NCBI RefSeq assembly: GCF_009362785.1
Contig: NZ_WHNQ01000009.1
Span: 186,001-250,000, forward strand
From: Paraburkholderia atlantica
GTDB lineage: Bacteria > Pseudomonadota > Gammaproteobacteria > Burkholderiales > Burkholderiaceae
Direction: 5' to 3'
DNA: 64,000 nucleotides
A program made the translations under genes and the position numbers. Within the stretch, counting starts at the first letter, position 1. Every line of letters starts with the position of its first letter. This document shows positions 19,064 to 28,700 of the stretch, one piece after another. The notes below the pieces were generated by a model. That model did not search any database, had not been told where the DNA came from, and was given only the letters and a program-made list of their open reading frames with translations.

Positions 19064-20494
19064 ATGCACCTGGCGACGCGTTGCCCCTTCTGCGAAACTG
19101 TCTTCCGTCTGCAACCGGCGCAGCTTGCTCAGCGCCGCGGCCTCGTGCGGTGCGGGCATTGTCAGGAAGTCTTCGACGCGTCGAGCAGTCTGTTCGACGT
19201 CTCCGAAGGCGGCGATTTTTCCACGGCCAAGCCGGTTGCCGCCGCGGCGGCGATCGAAGCGCTGTCGGGAGTGCGGCAACCAGGCCCGGACTCCAGTGGC
19301 GACGCATGGGCCCCGGGAGCACCGGCTCCGGAACAGGACTCCACCAGCATTTCCCGCAGCACGCTCGATAGCCGTTTGCGCGACCACGCGAGCAGCGTGC
19401 CGCTCGCGCCGCTGCCGCTTGGCGGCACCGGGCACGCCACCGTCACATCCGGCGCTCCGCGCCAGACCGAACCTGAATTGCCCGCTGGCGCTTTCTCGGC
19501 GCCACTACCCGCGGACGATGAGCCGACGCTGGCCGACGCGCCGCTCGAACCGTTCGCCTATCCCGCCGACGACGCGGTCGATGAACCGCCTGTCGTCCCG
19601 CCCTCCGCGCCTGCTGCCCCACCGCGAGTCGACGACGAAGCGCCGCGCGTCGAAGACGAAGCGCCGCGCGTCTGGCACAAGGTCGAACGCCCCGAGCCGT
19701 CCATGCTCGACGAACGCGCGCGGCGCGGGCCAGCAAGCCTGCATGGCATGCGCGACAACGAACCGCACTTCGGTGCGGCCGGCTTAGGCGCGACGGGCTT
19801 AGGTGCGGCTGGCTTCGGCGCGGCCGGTGCGGACGCGGCCGGCTTCGGCGCCGCCGCGGGCGCTTCCGGCGCCGGCGGTCCCGGCGGCCCGCGCCCGCCG
19901 GGCGGTCCTTCGTCCGCCCCATCGAGCGGCGAGCCGTTCTCGGTCAATCCCCCAATCAGCGCTGGCGACGATCCGTTCCCGGTGATGCGCGAAACCCGCC
20001 CGGTGGACGCCGGACGCGTCGGCTGGATCGTGGCCGGCGTGGTGCTCGCCGCGCTGCTCGTCATTGCGCTGCTCGCGCAACTCGCGTGGTGGCAACGCGA
20101 GACCATCATGGTCAACGTGCCGCGCTCGCAGATCCTGTATGCGCAGGCCTGCGCGCATCTCGGCTGTCAACTGACGCCGCCGCACGACATCGAAGGCCTG
20201 CTGGTCGAGCCCTCCGATCTGCGGCAGATCGACGGCCCGCACAAGCTCGAGCTGAAGATGCCGCTGCACAATCGCCTGAACATCGCGCTCGCCTATCCCG
20301 CGATCGAACTCACGCTGCTCGACGATCAGAACAACGTCGCGGTACGGCGCGTGCTGTGGCCGCAGGATTACGTGCCGCCCGGCACCGTGATCGCGGCCGG
20401 CCTGCCCGCGCATGCGACGCAGACGATGATCGTGCACCTCGACACCGGCACCGCGATCGCCTCCAATTTTCGCGTACAGATTTTTTATCCGTAA
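19064..20494 (+). CDS. Zinc-ribbon/DUF3426 membrane protein
   Basis: A 476-residue protein in three parts. Residues 1-40 are an MJ0042-type zinc ribbon with Cys7, Cys10, Cys30 and Cys33. Residues 45-315 are a disordered, Pro/Ala/Glu-rich linker with a GFGAA repeat at about 235-264. A single membrane helix lies at about 319-342, followed by a DUF3426 domain (PPHDIEGLLVEPSDLR ... AYPAIELTLLD). The ribbon should face the cytoplasm and the DUF3426 domain the periplasm. Function unknown; the family often sits behind prmA in betaproteobacteria. The predicted topology suggests a sensor or assembly factor. Confidence 0.85.
   Translation: MHLATRCPFCETVFRLQPAQLAQRRGLVRCGHCQEVFDASSSLFDVSEGGDFSTAKPVAAAAAIEALSGVRQPGPDSSGDAWAPGAPAPEQDSTSISRSTLDSRLRDHASSVPLAPLPLGGTGHATVTSGAPRQTEPELPAGAFSAPLPADDEPTLADAPLEPFAYPADDAVDEPPVVPPSAPAAPPRVDDEAPRVEDEAPRVWHKVERPEPSMLDERARRGPASLHGMRDNEPHFGAAGLGATGLGAAGFGAAGADAAGFGAAAGASGAGGPGGPRPPGGPSSAPSSGEPFSVNPPISAGDDPFPVMRETRPVDAGRVGWIVAGVVLAALLVIALLAQLAWWQRETIMVNVPRSQILYAQACAHLGCQLTPPHDIEGLLVEPSDLRQIDGPHKLELKMPLHNRLNIALAYPAIELTLLDDQNNVAVRRVLWPQDYVPPGTVIAAGLPAHATQTMIVHLDTGTAIASNFRVQIFYP
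19766..19855 (+). repeat. 15-base tandem repeat coding GFGAA units
   Basis: Six consecutive 15-base units, in frame in the DUF3426 gene, encode (G/H)-(F/L)-G-A-(A/T) with one degenerate unit. Two units use the Leu codon TTA, which is rare in this genome; the others use TTC. This suggests unit copying by slippage and later drift. Confidence 0.75.
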
Positions 20495-20505
20495 CGCACC
20501 CTCGC

Positions 20506-20527
20506 GCGCCCGCTCCCGAGCGGGCGC
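20506..20527. other. GC-rich hairpin after the DUF3426 gene
   Basis: A perfect 9-bp stem with a 4-base loop lies 12 bases after the stop codon. No T-run follows, so it is at best a weak terminator or mRNA-end protector before tpx. Confidence 0.45.
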
Positions 20528-20566
20528 ATCATTGTCGTCACTGACGCCCTTTTCGGAGCACAACAC

Positions 20567-21067
20567 ATGAGTCAAGTCACGCTGGGTGGCAACCCGATCG
20601 AAGTAAGCGGTACGTTCCCGTCGGTCGGCCAGCAGGCCGCCGCGTTCTCGCTGGTCGGCAAGGACCTGAAGCCGCTGACGCTCGCCGACTTCGCCGGCAA
20701 GCGCAAGGTGCTCAACATCGTCCCGAGTCTCGACACGCCGACCTGCGCGACGTCGACGCGCAAGTTCAACGAAGCCGCCGCGAAGCTCAGCAACACGGCC
20801 GTGATCGTCGTGTCGGGCGACCTGCCGTTCGCGGCGTCGCGCTTCTGCACGACCGAGGGCATCGAGAACGTGGTGACTGCGTCGACGTTCCGCGGCCACG
20901 AGTTCGCGCAAGCGTACGGCGTCGACGTGACGAGCGGCCCGCTGACCGGCCTGACCGCGCGCGCGGTCGTCGTGCTCGACGAGAACGACAAGGTCCTGCA
21001 CGCAGAACTGGTCGGCGAGATCAAGAACGAACCGAACTACGACGCAGCGCTCGCCGCGCTGAAGTAA
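20567..21067 (+). CDS. tpx: Thiol peroxidase
   Basis: Atypical 2-Cys peroxiredoxin that reduces hydrogen and alkyl peroxides using thioredoxin. The 166-residue protein has the peroxidatic Cys60 in [12 protein letters not shown] and the resolving Cys94 in ASRFCTTEG, 34 residues apart as in E. coli Tpx. It starts with ATG, with GGAG ten bases upstream. A strong hairpin follows. Confidence 0.96.
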   Translation: MSQVTLGGNPIEVSGTFPSVGQQAAAFSLVGKDLKPLTLADFAGKRKVLNIVPSLDTPTCATSTRKFNEAAAKLSNTAVIVVSGDLPFAASRFCTTEGIENVVTASTFRGHEFAQAYGVDVTSGPLTGLTARAVVVLDENDKVLHAELVGEIKNEPNYDAALAALK

Positions 21068-21085
21068 GCCCTCTTGCGCACGAAC

Positions 21086-21114
21086 GACAGCGCCGCGCCT
21101 CGCGCGGCGCTGTC
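21086..21114 (+). terminator. Hairpin behind tpx, probable terminator
   Basis: A perfect 13-bp inverted repeat with a 3-base loop starts 18 bases after the tpx stop. The nearest T-run (TCTTTTCC) is about ten bases further on, so termination may be inefficient, or the hairpin may serve as mRNA-end protection. Confidence 0.5.
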
Positions 21115-21161
21115 GGCGCAGCGCGTCTTTTCCCCACCGCTTTCATACAGGAACGCTCGCC

Positions 21162-22100
21162 TTGGCTACGCTCATCTGCGGCTCGCTCGCGTACGACAAC
21201 ATCATGACCTTCGAAGGCCGCTTTCGGGAGCACATCCTGCCGGAGCAGGTCCACATCCTGAACGTAAGCTTTCTCGTGCCGACCATGCGTCGCGAGTTCG
21301 GCGGCTGCGCGGGCAACATCGCGTATGCGCTGAATCTGCTCGGCGGCGACGCGCGCATCATGGGCGCGATCGGCGCCGTCGACGCGCAGCTTTATCTGGA
21401 CCGGCTCGCAGAGCTCGGCCTGTCGACGGAAAACGTGCTCGTCGTACCCGACACCTACTCGGCGCAGGCGATGATCACGACCGACCTCGAGAACAACCAG
21501 ATCACCGCGTTCCATCCGGGCGCGATGATGCAGTCGCATCAGAATCGCGCCGACGAAGTGAAAGGCCTGACGCTCGGCATCGTCGCGCCGGACGGCTATG
21601 ACGGCATGGTTCAACACTCCGAACAGCTGGCCGCCGCGGGCGTGCCGTTCATCTTCGATCCGGGCCAGGGTTTGCCGCTGTTCGACGGCGAGACGCTGCG
21701 GCGCGTCATTGAACTTGCTACCTATGTAGCGGTCAACGATTACGAAGCCGCGCTGGTGAGCAACAAGACCGGCTGGTCGATCGAACAGATCGCCAGCAAG
21801 GTCGATGCGCTGATCATCACGCTCGGCGAGAAGGGTGCTCAGATCCATCACGGCGGCGGTATCGAAGAGATCCCGGCGGTCACGGCCAGGCGAGTGCTCG
21901 ATCCCACCGGTTGCGGCGACGCATTTCGCGGCGGCCTGCTCTACGGTATCGAGAAGGGCCTCGGCTGGGCCACGACCGGCCGTCTTGCCAGCCTGATGGG
22001 CGCATTGAAGATCGAGCATCAAGGCCCGCAAAACTACGCGCCCAGCCGGGCGGAAATCAACGAGCGGTTCAAGCAGGCCTTCGGATACGACCTGCACTGA
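21162..22100 (+). CDS. PfkB-family carbohydrate/nucleoside kinase
   Basis: Ribokinase-fold kinase of 312 residues. GSLAYDNIM near the N-terminus, FGGCAGNIAYALNLLGG (substrate-binding Gly pair) and DPTGCGDAFRGG with the catalytic Asp mark the PfkB family; the overall pattern is nearest to adenosine-kinase-like members. The start is TTG at 21162, with AGGA about ten bases upstream; no ATG fits. Substrate cannot be fixed from sequence: adenosine, a ribonucleoside or a sugar are possible. It follows tpx by 94 bases and precedes the lipoprotein gene by 25. Confidence 0.88.
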   Translation: MATLICGSLAYDNIMTFEGRFREHILPEQVHILNVSFLVPTMRREFGGCAGNIAYALNLLGGDARIMGAIGAVDAQLYLDRLAELGLSTENVLVVPDTYSAQAMITTDLENNQITAFHPGAMMQSHQNRADEVKGLTLGIVAPDGYDGMVQHSEQLAAAGVPFIFDPGQGLPLFDGETLRRVIELATYVAVNDYEAALVSNKTGWSIEQIASKVDALIITLGEKGAQIHHGGGIEEIPAVTARRVLDPTGCGDAFRGGLLYGIEKGLGWATTGRLASLMGALKIEHQGPQNYAPSRAEINERFKQAFGYDLH

Positions 22101-22125
22101 TATCGCGTGCTATGGGAGTTTGGGA

Positions 22126-22602
22126 ATGAGAACCTCGAGTCGCCTGATCGTCGCCACCTTGATCGCCGGTTCGCTGGCCATGTCGGGGTGTGCGGTCAAC
22201 AGCAGCTCTCCCGACGTTTTCACCGCCTCACAGGCGCAGCGTGAACAGACGGTTCGGATGGCCACGGTGGAGAGCGTGCGCGCGGTGCGGATCAGCACGA
22301 ACGAAGGTCAGCCGATCGGCATCGGCGCACTCGGCGGCGCCGCGCTCGGCGCGCTCGCCGGCACTGCGTTCGGCGGCGGACGTGGCCAGGTCGCGACGGG
22401 TATCGTCGGCGGCATCGGCGGTGCGGTCGCCGGCAATGCGATCGAAAACCGCGTCGCGATGCGCGACGGCATCGAAATCACCGTGCGGCTCGACAACGGC
22501 GACATGCGCGCCATCACCCAAACTGCCACCGGCGAAATCTTCCGCGCCGGCGATCGCGTGCGGCTGCTGTCGAGCGGCGGCGTCACGCGCGTCACGCACT
22601 AG
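22126..22602 (+). CDS. Glycine-zipper outer-membrane lipoprotein (SlyB/PcP type)
   Basis: A 158-residue lipoprotein. The signal ends in a lipobox LAMSGC, with lipidated Cys at about residue 22. A glycine-zipper segment follows (GALGGAALGALAGTAFGGG and VGGIGGAVAGNAIEN, about 66-108), then a small beta domain. Such proteins sit in the outer membrane and are linked to envelope integrity; the exact role is unknown. The ATG at 22126 has GGAG eight bases upstream; a TTG two codons earlier is less well spaced. Confidence 0.88.
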   Translation: MRTSSRLIVATLIAGSLAMSGCAVNSSSPDVFTASQAQREQTVRMATVESVRAVRISTNEGQPIGIGALGGAALGALAGTAFGGGRGQVATGIVGGIGGAVAGNAIENRVAMRDGIEITVRLDNGDMRAITQTATGEIFRAGDRVRLLSSGGVTRVTH

Positions 22603-22709
22603 CGCAGTTTCCCTCCCGCGCGGCCGCGCGTAGTTCAGCGCCGCGACGACGACATCACACGCATGCGCCCTCACGGGTCCATGCGTGTTTTTCTTTCTGG
22701 GCGACGGGC

Positions 22710-22743
22710 AAAAAAAACCCGCCACCGGCACACCGGCAACGGG
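22710..22743 (-). terminator. Rho-independent terminator of the H1-like gene
   Basis: On the minus strand an 11-bp stem including G-T pairs (arms 22718-22728 and 22733-22743) is followed by eight T residues. It lies about 100 bases past the H1-like stop codon. The intervening sequence contains a short CTACTG tandem run (about 22822-22840). Confidence 0.8.
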
Positions 22744-22840
22744 ACATTGACCGGGTGGCGCTCGCAACAGCTCGAGCACGACCCGGTCATCCGACACATC
22801 GTGCGATGCGTCGACGTACAGCTACTGCTACTGCTACTGC

Positions 22841-23467
22841 TTACGGACGGCTGCCCGTCGGGAACGGCCATGCCGCTGCCGGGTTCAGCGCGGTCTTCAC
22901 CGTCGCCGCCGGTGCGCTCGAGACAGCAGGCGCAGCGGGAGCAGGCGCGGCCTTCTTGGCGACAGCCTTCTTCGCAGGCGCAGCCTTCTTCGCAGGTGCG
23001 GCGGCCTTCTTCGCGGCAGCCTTCTTGGCAGGTGCAGCTTTCTTGGCTGCAGCCTTTTTCGCAGGCGCGGCCTTCTTGGCAGCGGTCTTCTTCGCCGCGG
23101 CCTTCTTCGCCGGTGCTGCCTTCTTCGCTGCGGCCTTCTTCGCCGGTGCTGCCTTCTTCGCTGCGACCTTCTTCGCTGCGACCTTCTTCACCGCGGCTTT
23201 CTTCGCCGGTGCTGCCTTCTTCGCCGCGACCTTCTTGGCTGCGACCTTCTTCGCCGCGACCTTCTTCACTGCGGCTTTCTTCGCCGGTGCTGCCTTCTTC
23301 GCCGCGACCTTCTTCGCTGCAACCTTCTTCGCTGCGACCTTCTTCACTGCGACCTTCTTCGCGGCGACTTTCTTGGCCGGAGCAGCCTTCTTAGCCGGAG
23401 CAGCCTTCTTGGCTGCGGTCTTCTTTGCTGCGGTCTTCTTGGCCGCGGCTTTCTTTGCAGTTGCCAT
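22841..23467 (-). CDS. Histone H1-like Lys/Ala/Pro-rich DNA-binding protein
   Basis: A 208-residue, very basic protein made almost wholly of Lys, Ala, Val, Thr and Pro in repeats such as KKAAPAKKAA and KKVAAKKVAA, ending in a short non-repetitive Ala/Pro tail. Composition and repeat pattern match bacterial H1-like nucleoid proteins (Bordetella BpH1, Chlamydia Hc2 type), which bind DNA without sequence preference. Two ATGs stand side by side; the second (23467) has the better distance to GGAG. It has its own terminator and is flanked by long non-coding regions, so it is likely monocistronic. Confidence 0.88.
   Translation of the reverse strand: MATAKKAAAKKTAAKKTAAKKAAPAKKAAPAKKVAAKKVAVKKVAAKKVAAKKVAAKKAAPAKKAAVKKVAAKKVAAKKVAAKKAAPAKKAAVKKVAAKKVAAKKAAPAKKAAAKKAAPAKKAAAKKTAAKKAAPAKKAAAKKAAPAKKAAAKKAAAPAKKAAPAKKAVAKKAAPAPAAPAVSSAPAATVKTALNPAAAWPFPTGSRP
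22951..23464 (-). repeat. Degenerate tandem repeats inside the H1-like gene
   Basis: The coding strand is built from 15-30-base near-repeats encoding AAKK, APAKKAA and VAAKK units. These are codon-level repeats, not a CRISPR array. Copy number is likely to vary between strains and the region is prone to assembly error. Confidence 0.85.
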
Positions 23468-23901
23468 CATTTTCTCCTTCAGGTTTTCAGATGAGGTCAG
23501 TTCAAACTACACCCTTCGTCAAAACCCGCTTCCCGCGGACGCTTCTCAGGGCGCGCGCTACGAAGCGGGCTATTCATCGGCGTACGCAGGTGCGGCGCGC
23601 TTACGCTAATGAATGCGGTAAGGCGCGCCGTGCCCCAAGGCACCGCGCGCCAAATCTGGTCGGCGTCGCGAGGCGACGCCGGCAATTGCTTGATCGGGCC
23701 GCCGGCAACGACGCCAGCGGCTTTTTCCGGGGGGAAGTTTGCCCATCCCACTGAAGGGTCCGCAAAGTGCCTGTCATGTTTGTGGGCCGTCAAGGCACCG
23801 GGCACGCTTTGCATCAGGCCGTTCTGCTCCTAACCCGGGGCGCCGCGGCCACAGGCGGCGGCATCCCCATCAATGAAACCATCCGCGACGCGAATCCCGG
23901 C
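23468..23901. other. 434-base region between H1-like gene and nrdB
   Basis: It contains two GC-rich hairpins: arms 23622-23634 and 23639-23651 (12 of 13 pairs) and arms 23661-23669 and 23673-23681 (9 bp, perfect). Neither has a T-run. A minus-strand open frame at 23497-23814 (105 codons; begins MQSVPGALTAH) crosses both hairpins. It has a GGAG twelve bases upstream but no recognisable domain. I leave it uncalled as a gene, though a degraded remnant is possible. Confidence 0.4.
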
Positions 23902-25125
23902 TCACTCCCAGGAAAGCGCACCGCCAGTCTGATATTCGATCACTCGCGTCTCGAAGAAATTGCGTTCTTTCTTCAGGTCGATCATCTCGCTCATCCACGG
24001 GAACGGGTTTTCCTCGTTCGGGTACAGCGGATCGAGACCGATCTGCTGGCAACGACGGTTGCAGATGAAGCGCAGATAGCTCTTGAACATCGACGCGTTG
24101 AGGCCGAGCACGCCGCGCGGCATCGTATCTTCGGCGTAGCGGTATTCGAGCTCGACCGCCTGCTGGAAGATCGCGCGAATTTCGGCGCGAAACTCAGCCG
24201 TCCACAGGTGCGGGTTTTCGAGTTTGATCTGGTTGATCAGGTCGATGCCGAAGTTGCAGTGCATCGACTCGTCGCGCAGGATGTACTGGTACTGCTCCGC
24301 CGCGCCGGTCATCTTGTTCTGGCGGCCGAGCGCCAGGATTTGCGTAAAGCCGACGTAGAAGAACAGGCCTTCCATCACACAGGCGAACACGATCAGCGAG
24401 CGCAGCAGCGTCTGGTCTGCTTCGAGCGTACCGGTCTTGAAGGCCGGGTCGGTCAGCACGTGGATGTACGGAATCAGGAATTCGTCTTTCGCGCGGATCG
24501 ACGGGACCTCGTGATACGCGTTGAAGATTTCGCCCTCGTCGAGACCGAGCGACTCGACGATGTACTGGTAAGCATGCGTGTGGATCGCCTCTTCGAACGC
24601 CTGGCGCAGCAGGAACTGGCGGCATTCGGGCGCCGTGATGTGGCGGTAGGTGCCCAGCACGATGTTGTTGGCGGCGAGCGAGTCGGCCGTCACGAAGAAG
24701 CCCAGGTTGCGCTTGACGATGCGGCGCTCGTCTTCGGTCAGCCCGTTCGGGTCTTTCCACAGGGCGATGTCGCGCGACATGTTCACTTCCTGCGGCATCC
24801 AATGGTTGGCACAACCCGCCAGATACTTTTCCCAGGCCCACTTGTACTTGAACGGCACCAGCTGATTGACGTCAGTCTGGCCGTTGATGATGCGCTTGTC
24901 GGCGACATTGACGCGCGCTTCGGAAGCAGCCGCCGCGTTGCCAGCATGAGCGACGGGAGCGACAGCGATGTCGTTCGCGAAGACTTCTTGAGCGGAGGGA
25001 GCATGAGGAGCGGAACGCGTTCCGATTTGCGAACCCACAGCCGACCCCGCAGCGTTGCGCAACACGTTCGGTTGCGTCGCGCTCGAGGGAGTTACGGCAG
25101 TGATCTCGTCATCCCAGTTGAGCAT
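23902..25125 (-). CDS. nrdB: Ribonucleoside-diphosphate reductase beta subunit
   Basis: Small subunit of class I ribonucleotide reductase, which houses the metal site and radical. The 407-residue protein starts with a disordered Ser/Ala-rich stretch of about 50 residues, then the ferritin-like fold: [25 protein letters not shown] with metal ligands and the likely radical Tyr, and [14 protein letters not shown] choose the ATG at 25125 (MLNWDDE), because GGTGA lies seven bases before it; start codons up to five codons earlier have no ribosome site. Unusually, 585 non-coding bases separate it from nrdA. Confidence 0.95.
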   Translation of the reverse strand: MLNWDDEITAVTPSSATQPNVLRNAAGSAVGSQIGTRSAPHAPSAQEVFANDIAVAPVAHAGNAAAASEARVNVADKRIINGQTDVNQLVPFKYKWAWEKYLAGCANHWMPQEVNMSRDIALWKDPNGLTEDERRIVKRNLGFFVTADSLAANNIVLGTYRHITAPECRQFLLRQAFEEAIHTHAYQYIVESLGLDEGEIFNAYHEVPSIRAKDEFLIPYIHVLTDPAFKTGTLEADQTLLRSLIVFACVMEGLFFYVGFTQILALGRQNKMTGAAEQYQYILRDESMHCNFGIDLINQIKLENPHLWTAEFRAEIRAIFQQAVELEYRYAEDTMPRGVLGLNASMFKSYLRFICNRRCQQIGLDPLYPNEENPFPWMSEMIDLKKERNFFETRVIEYQTGGALSWE

Positions 25126-25710
25126 AAATGTCACCATCAATTTAGAACGGTTTGTACCATCTTTTCACGAGCGATAAAAGAGCTCACTCGCGAAAATTCC
25201 TGTTTTCGATTCGCGTTGCTACGTTCATACAACACTTTGTTCGACACGCTTCGTGCGACTCATGCAGTAACGCATCGAGTGACGCGTGATGAACGCGTGT
25301 TGAACATGTGTTGCCGAGGTCCTTCGCGAACTCGAAGAGCAACGTTTCGACACGACGTTTCGTTGCTCTATCTATATGTATTGCGCAGTGCGCTCGCGGC
25401 ATCCGCCGACTGATCGATGGACCGATCGATGCCGCGCGAATCGCTCATCGCGAGAGTCGGCGGTGAGCCGCGTTGAGCATGTTGCGTCAGCGTTGGCGGG
25501 TGAGGTGCGATGCCATGTCGAGCGATCGTCTGGTGTTGCCAACTGCTGTGTTGCTTCTCTGCATCGACGAGCGGTGAGGCTTCGATACCGCTCACCGCTC
25601 ATCGACCTGCTTCTACTTCATCAACGGGGCGCGTCGCTCGCCGCCTGCGGGTCTCCACCTACGACCCTCGTGTGCAGTTAGCAAGCATCGCTCCCGCTGC
25701 TTGCCTCTAG
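25126..25710. other. 585-base spacer between nrdA and nrdB
   Basis: No convincing gene. It contains a perfect 10-bp inverted repeat with arms 25569-25578 and 25591-25600, a perfect 9-bp one with arms 25336-25344 and 25361-25369, and a short one near 25191-25208 (CGAAAA/TTTTCG). A near-duplicate GATCGATG also occurs around 25413-25431. None is followed by a T-run on the minus strand. A weak -10-like TATAGA lies at about 25370. The spacer may stabilise the nrdA mRNA end or carry an nrdB promoter. Confidence 0.55.
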
Positions 25711-28700
25711 TTACTGGCAAGCCTCGCACTCGTCGAAGCCGGGATCGCCAGGACGCATCATGCAGACCGGACCATCCGCTTCGGGTGCCGCTTCGACTGC
25801 CACCGCGGCAGTCGCTGCCTGGAAGCCGCCGTTCACGCCGCCCGCCACACCACCCGTCGAGCCGCCCACACCGAAGCCGCCTGCCGCGCCGCCTGCGCCG
25901 CCCGAGCCGTCATGACCCGAGCTCACCGCGTTCAGCGCGCCGTGCGCGACCGTCGATTTCTCGACGTGCGTCGCCGCCATCGTGCGCAGGTAGTAGGTGG
26001 TCTTCAAACCGCGCAGCCATGCGAGCTTGTAGATCTCGTCGAGCTTCTTGCCCGATGCGCCCGCCATGTAGATGTTCAGCGACTGCGCCTGGTCGATCCA
26101 CTTCTGACGACGCGAGGCCGACTCGACGAGCCACACCGGATCGACTTCGAAAGCGGTCGCGTAGATCGCGCGCAGGTCGGCCGGGATGCGGTCGATGCGC
26201 GAAAGCGTGCCGTCGAAGTACTTCAGGTCGGCGACCATCACTTCGTCCCACAGGCCGCGCGCCTTCAGGTCGCGCACCAGGTAGTCGTTGACCACCGTGA
26301 ACTCGCCCGACAGGTTCGACTTCACGTACAGGTTCTGATAGGTCGGCTCGATGCACGCCGACACGCCGATGATGTTCGAGATCGTCGCGGTCGGCGCGAT
26401 CGCCACGCAGTTCGAGTTGCGCATGCCGTAGGTCGCGATGCGCGAGCGCAGCGCGGGCCAGTCCATCGACTCGCTCGAATCCACCTCGACATAACCGCCG
26501 CGCGCTTCGGCGAGCAGCGCCACCGAATCTTGCGGGAGGATGCCGCGATCCCACAGCGAGCCGCGGTAGCTCGAGTAGCGGCCGCGCTCTTCGGCAAGCT
26601 CGGTCGACGCGTAGTACGCGTAGTAGCAAACCGCTTCCATCGAGCGATCGGCGAACTCGACCGCTTCGGGCGACGCGTACGGCGTGCGCAGCACGTGCAG
26701 GCAGTCCTGGAAGCCCATGATGCCGAGGCCGACCGGACGGTGCTTCAGGTTCGAGTTGCGCGCCTTGGCGACCGCGTAGTAGTTGATGTCGATCACGTTG
26801 TCGAGCATGCGCATCGCGACGCTGATCGTGCGCTTGAGCTTGTCGTGGTCGAGCGCCACCGTGCCGTCGGCCTGTTCCTTCAGGTGCGCGACGAGGTTCA
26901 CCGAGCCGAGGTTACAAACGGCGATTTCGGCGTCGCTCGTATTCAGCGTGATTTCCGTGCACAGGTTCGACGAGTGGACGACGCCGACGTGCTGCTGCGG
27001 CGAGCGCACGTTGCACGGGTCCTTGAACGTGATCCACGGATGGCCGGTTTCGAACAGCATGCCGAGCATCTTGCGCCACAGCTGCGCCGCCGGGATCTTC
27101 TTGAACAGCTTGATCTCGCCGCGCGCGACCTTGTCTTCGTAAGCTGTGTAAGCCGTTTCGAACTCGGCGCCGAACTTGTCGTGCAGATCCGGGCAGGTGG
27201 ACGGCGAGAACAGCGTCCAGTCGCCGCCTTCCATCACGCGCTTCATGAACAGGTCGGGAATCCAGTTCGCGGTGTTCATGTCGTGCGTGCGACGACGGTC
27301 GTCGCCGGTGTTCTTGCGCAGCTCCAGGAATTCTTCGATGTCGAGGTGCCACGATTCAAGGTACGCGCACACCGCGCCCTTGCGCTTGCCGCCCTGGTTC
27401 ACCGCGACCGCCGTGTCGTTGACGACCTTCAGGAACGGCACCACGCCCTGCGACTTGCCGTTGGTGCCCTTGATGTGCGAGCCGAGCGCGCGCACACGCG
27501 TCCAGTCGTTGCCGAGACCGCCAGCGAACTTCGACAGCAGCGCGTTTTCCTTCAGCGCTTCGTAGATGCCGTCGAGGTCGTCGTCGACCGTGGTCAGGTA
27601 GCACGACGACAGCTGCGAGCGGCGCGTGCCCGAGTTGAACAGCGTCGGCGTCGAGCTCATGAAGTCGAAGCTCGACAGCACGTTGTAGAACTCGATCGCG
27701 CGCGCTTCGCGGTCGATCTCGTTCAGCGACAGACCCATCGCGACACGCATAAAGAATGCCTGCGGCATTTCGATACGGACGTTGTCGTGATGCAGGAAGT
27801 AGCGGTCATACAGCGTCTGCAGACCGAGGTAGCCGAATTGCAGGTCGCGGTTCGCGTCGAGCGCGGCACCGAGACGCTTCAGGTCGAACTGCAGCAGCTT
27901 GTCGTCGAGCAGCTCGGCTTGCACGCCGCGCTTGATGAACTGCGGGAAGTACTCGGCGTAGCGCTCGCCCATTTCGGCTTGCGTGACTTCTTCTTCGAGG
28001 ATCTCGCGGCGGATCGTGTGCAGCAGGATGCGCGCGGTGACCTGGCTGTAGGCCGGGTCCTTTTCGATCATCGTGCGGGCAGCGAGGATGGCCGAGTCAT
28101 ATACCTGGCTCATCGGCACACCGTCGTACAGGTTCTTCACCGTTTCCGCGACGATCGGCTCGGCGCTCACCGCGTCGCCGAGGTTCGCGCACGCGGACTC
28201 GATGATGCCGCGCAGCGCGGCCATGTCCAGCGGACGCGTGATGCCGTTGTCGGTCACGTTCAGGCCCGGCGTGCTCGCGGCATCTGCGTGGTCGTCATGC
28301 GCGCGCGCCTGGTTGCGCTTCTCGCGATACAGCACGTAAGCACGCGCGACGTTGTGTTCGCCGCCGCGCATCAGCGCGAGTTCGACCTGATCCTGAATGT
28401 CTTCGATATGGAACGTGCCGCCGTTCGGACGGCTGCGCAGCAGCGCGCGCACCACGTTCTGCGTGAGTTGCTCGACCAGTTCGCGCACCCGTGCCGACGC
28501 CGCGCCCTGACCACCGTTGACGGCGAGGAACGCCTTCGTCACGGCGATCGCGATTTTCGACGGCTCGAACGACACCACGGTGCCGTTGCGGCGGATCACC
28601 TTGTAGTCGGCGTAGTTCGCTTGCGGCGCGAGCGACTGTGCGCCTTGAGTCTGGCCGAACGCCTGGCCAGTCGGTGAGCCCTCGTACCGGGTCGTCACGT

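Noticed and set aside
16626..19322. Open frame of about 900 codons on the minus strand opposite accB-prmA
   Set aside because: It is antisense to well-conserved genes, rich in Arg, His and Asp, and without any domain. In high-GC DNA such mirror frames are expected.
22822..22840. CTACTG tandem run after the H1-like stop
   Set aside because: Three copies only; too short for a meaningful repeat call.
22951..23464. Possible CRISPR or satellite array
   Set aside because: The repeats are codon-level, lack equal spacers and stay in frame through an H1-like protein.
25184..25602. Small minus-strand frames in the nrdA-nrdB spacer
   Set aside because: No ribosome sites, no domains, and they overlap each other and the inverted repeats.
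25912..28677. Open frame of about 920 codons on the plus strand opposite nrdA
   Set aside because: Mirror of the conserved nrdA codons; no domain, Arg/Val/His-rich composition.
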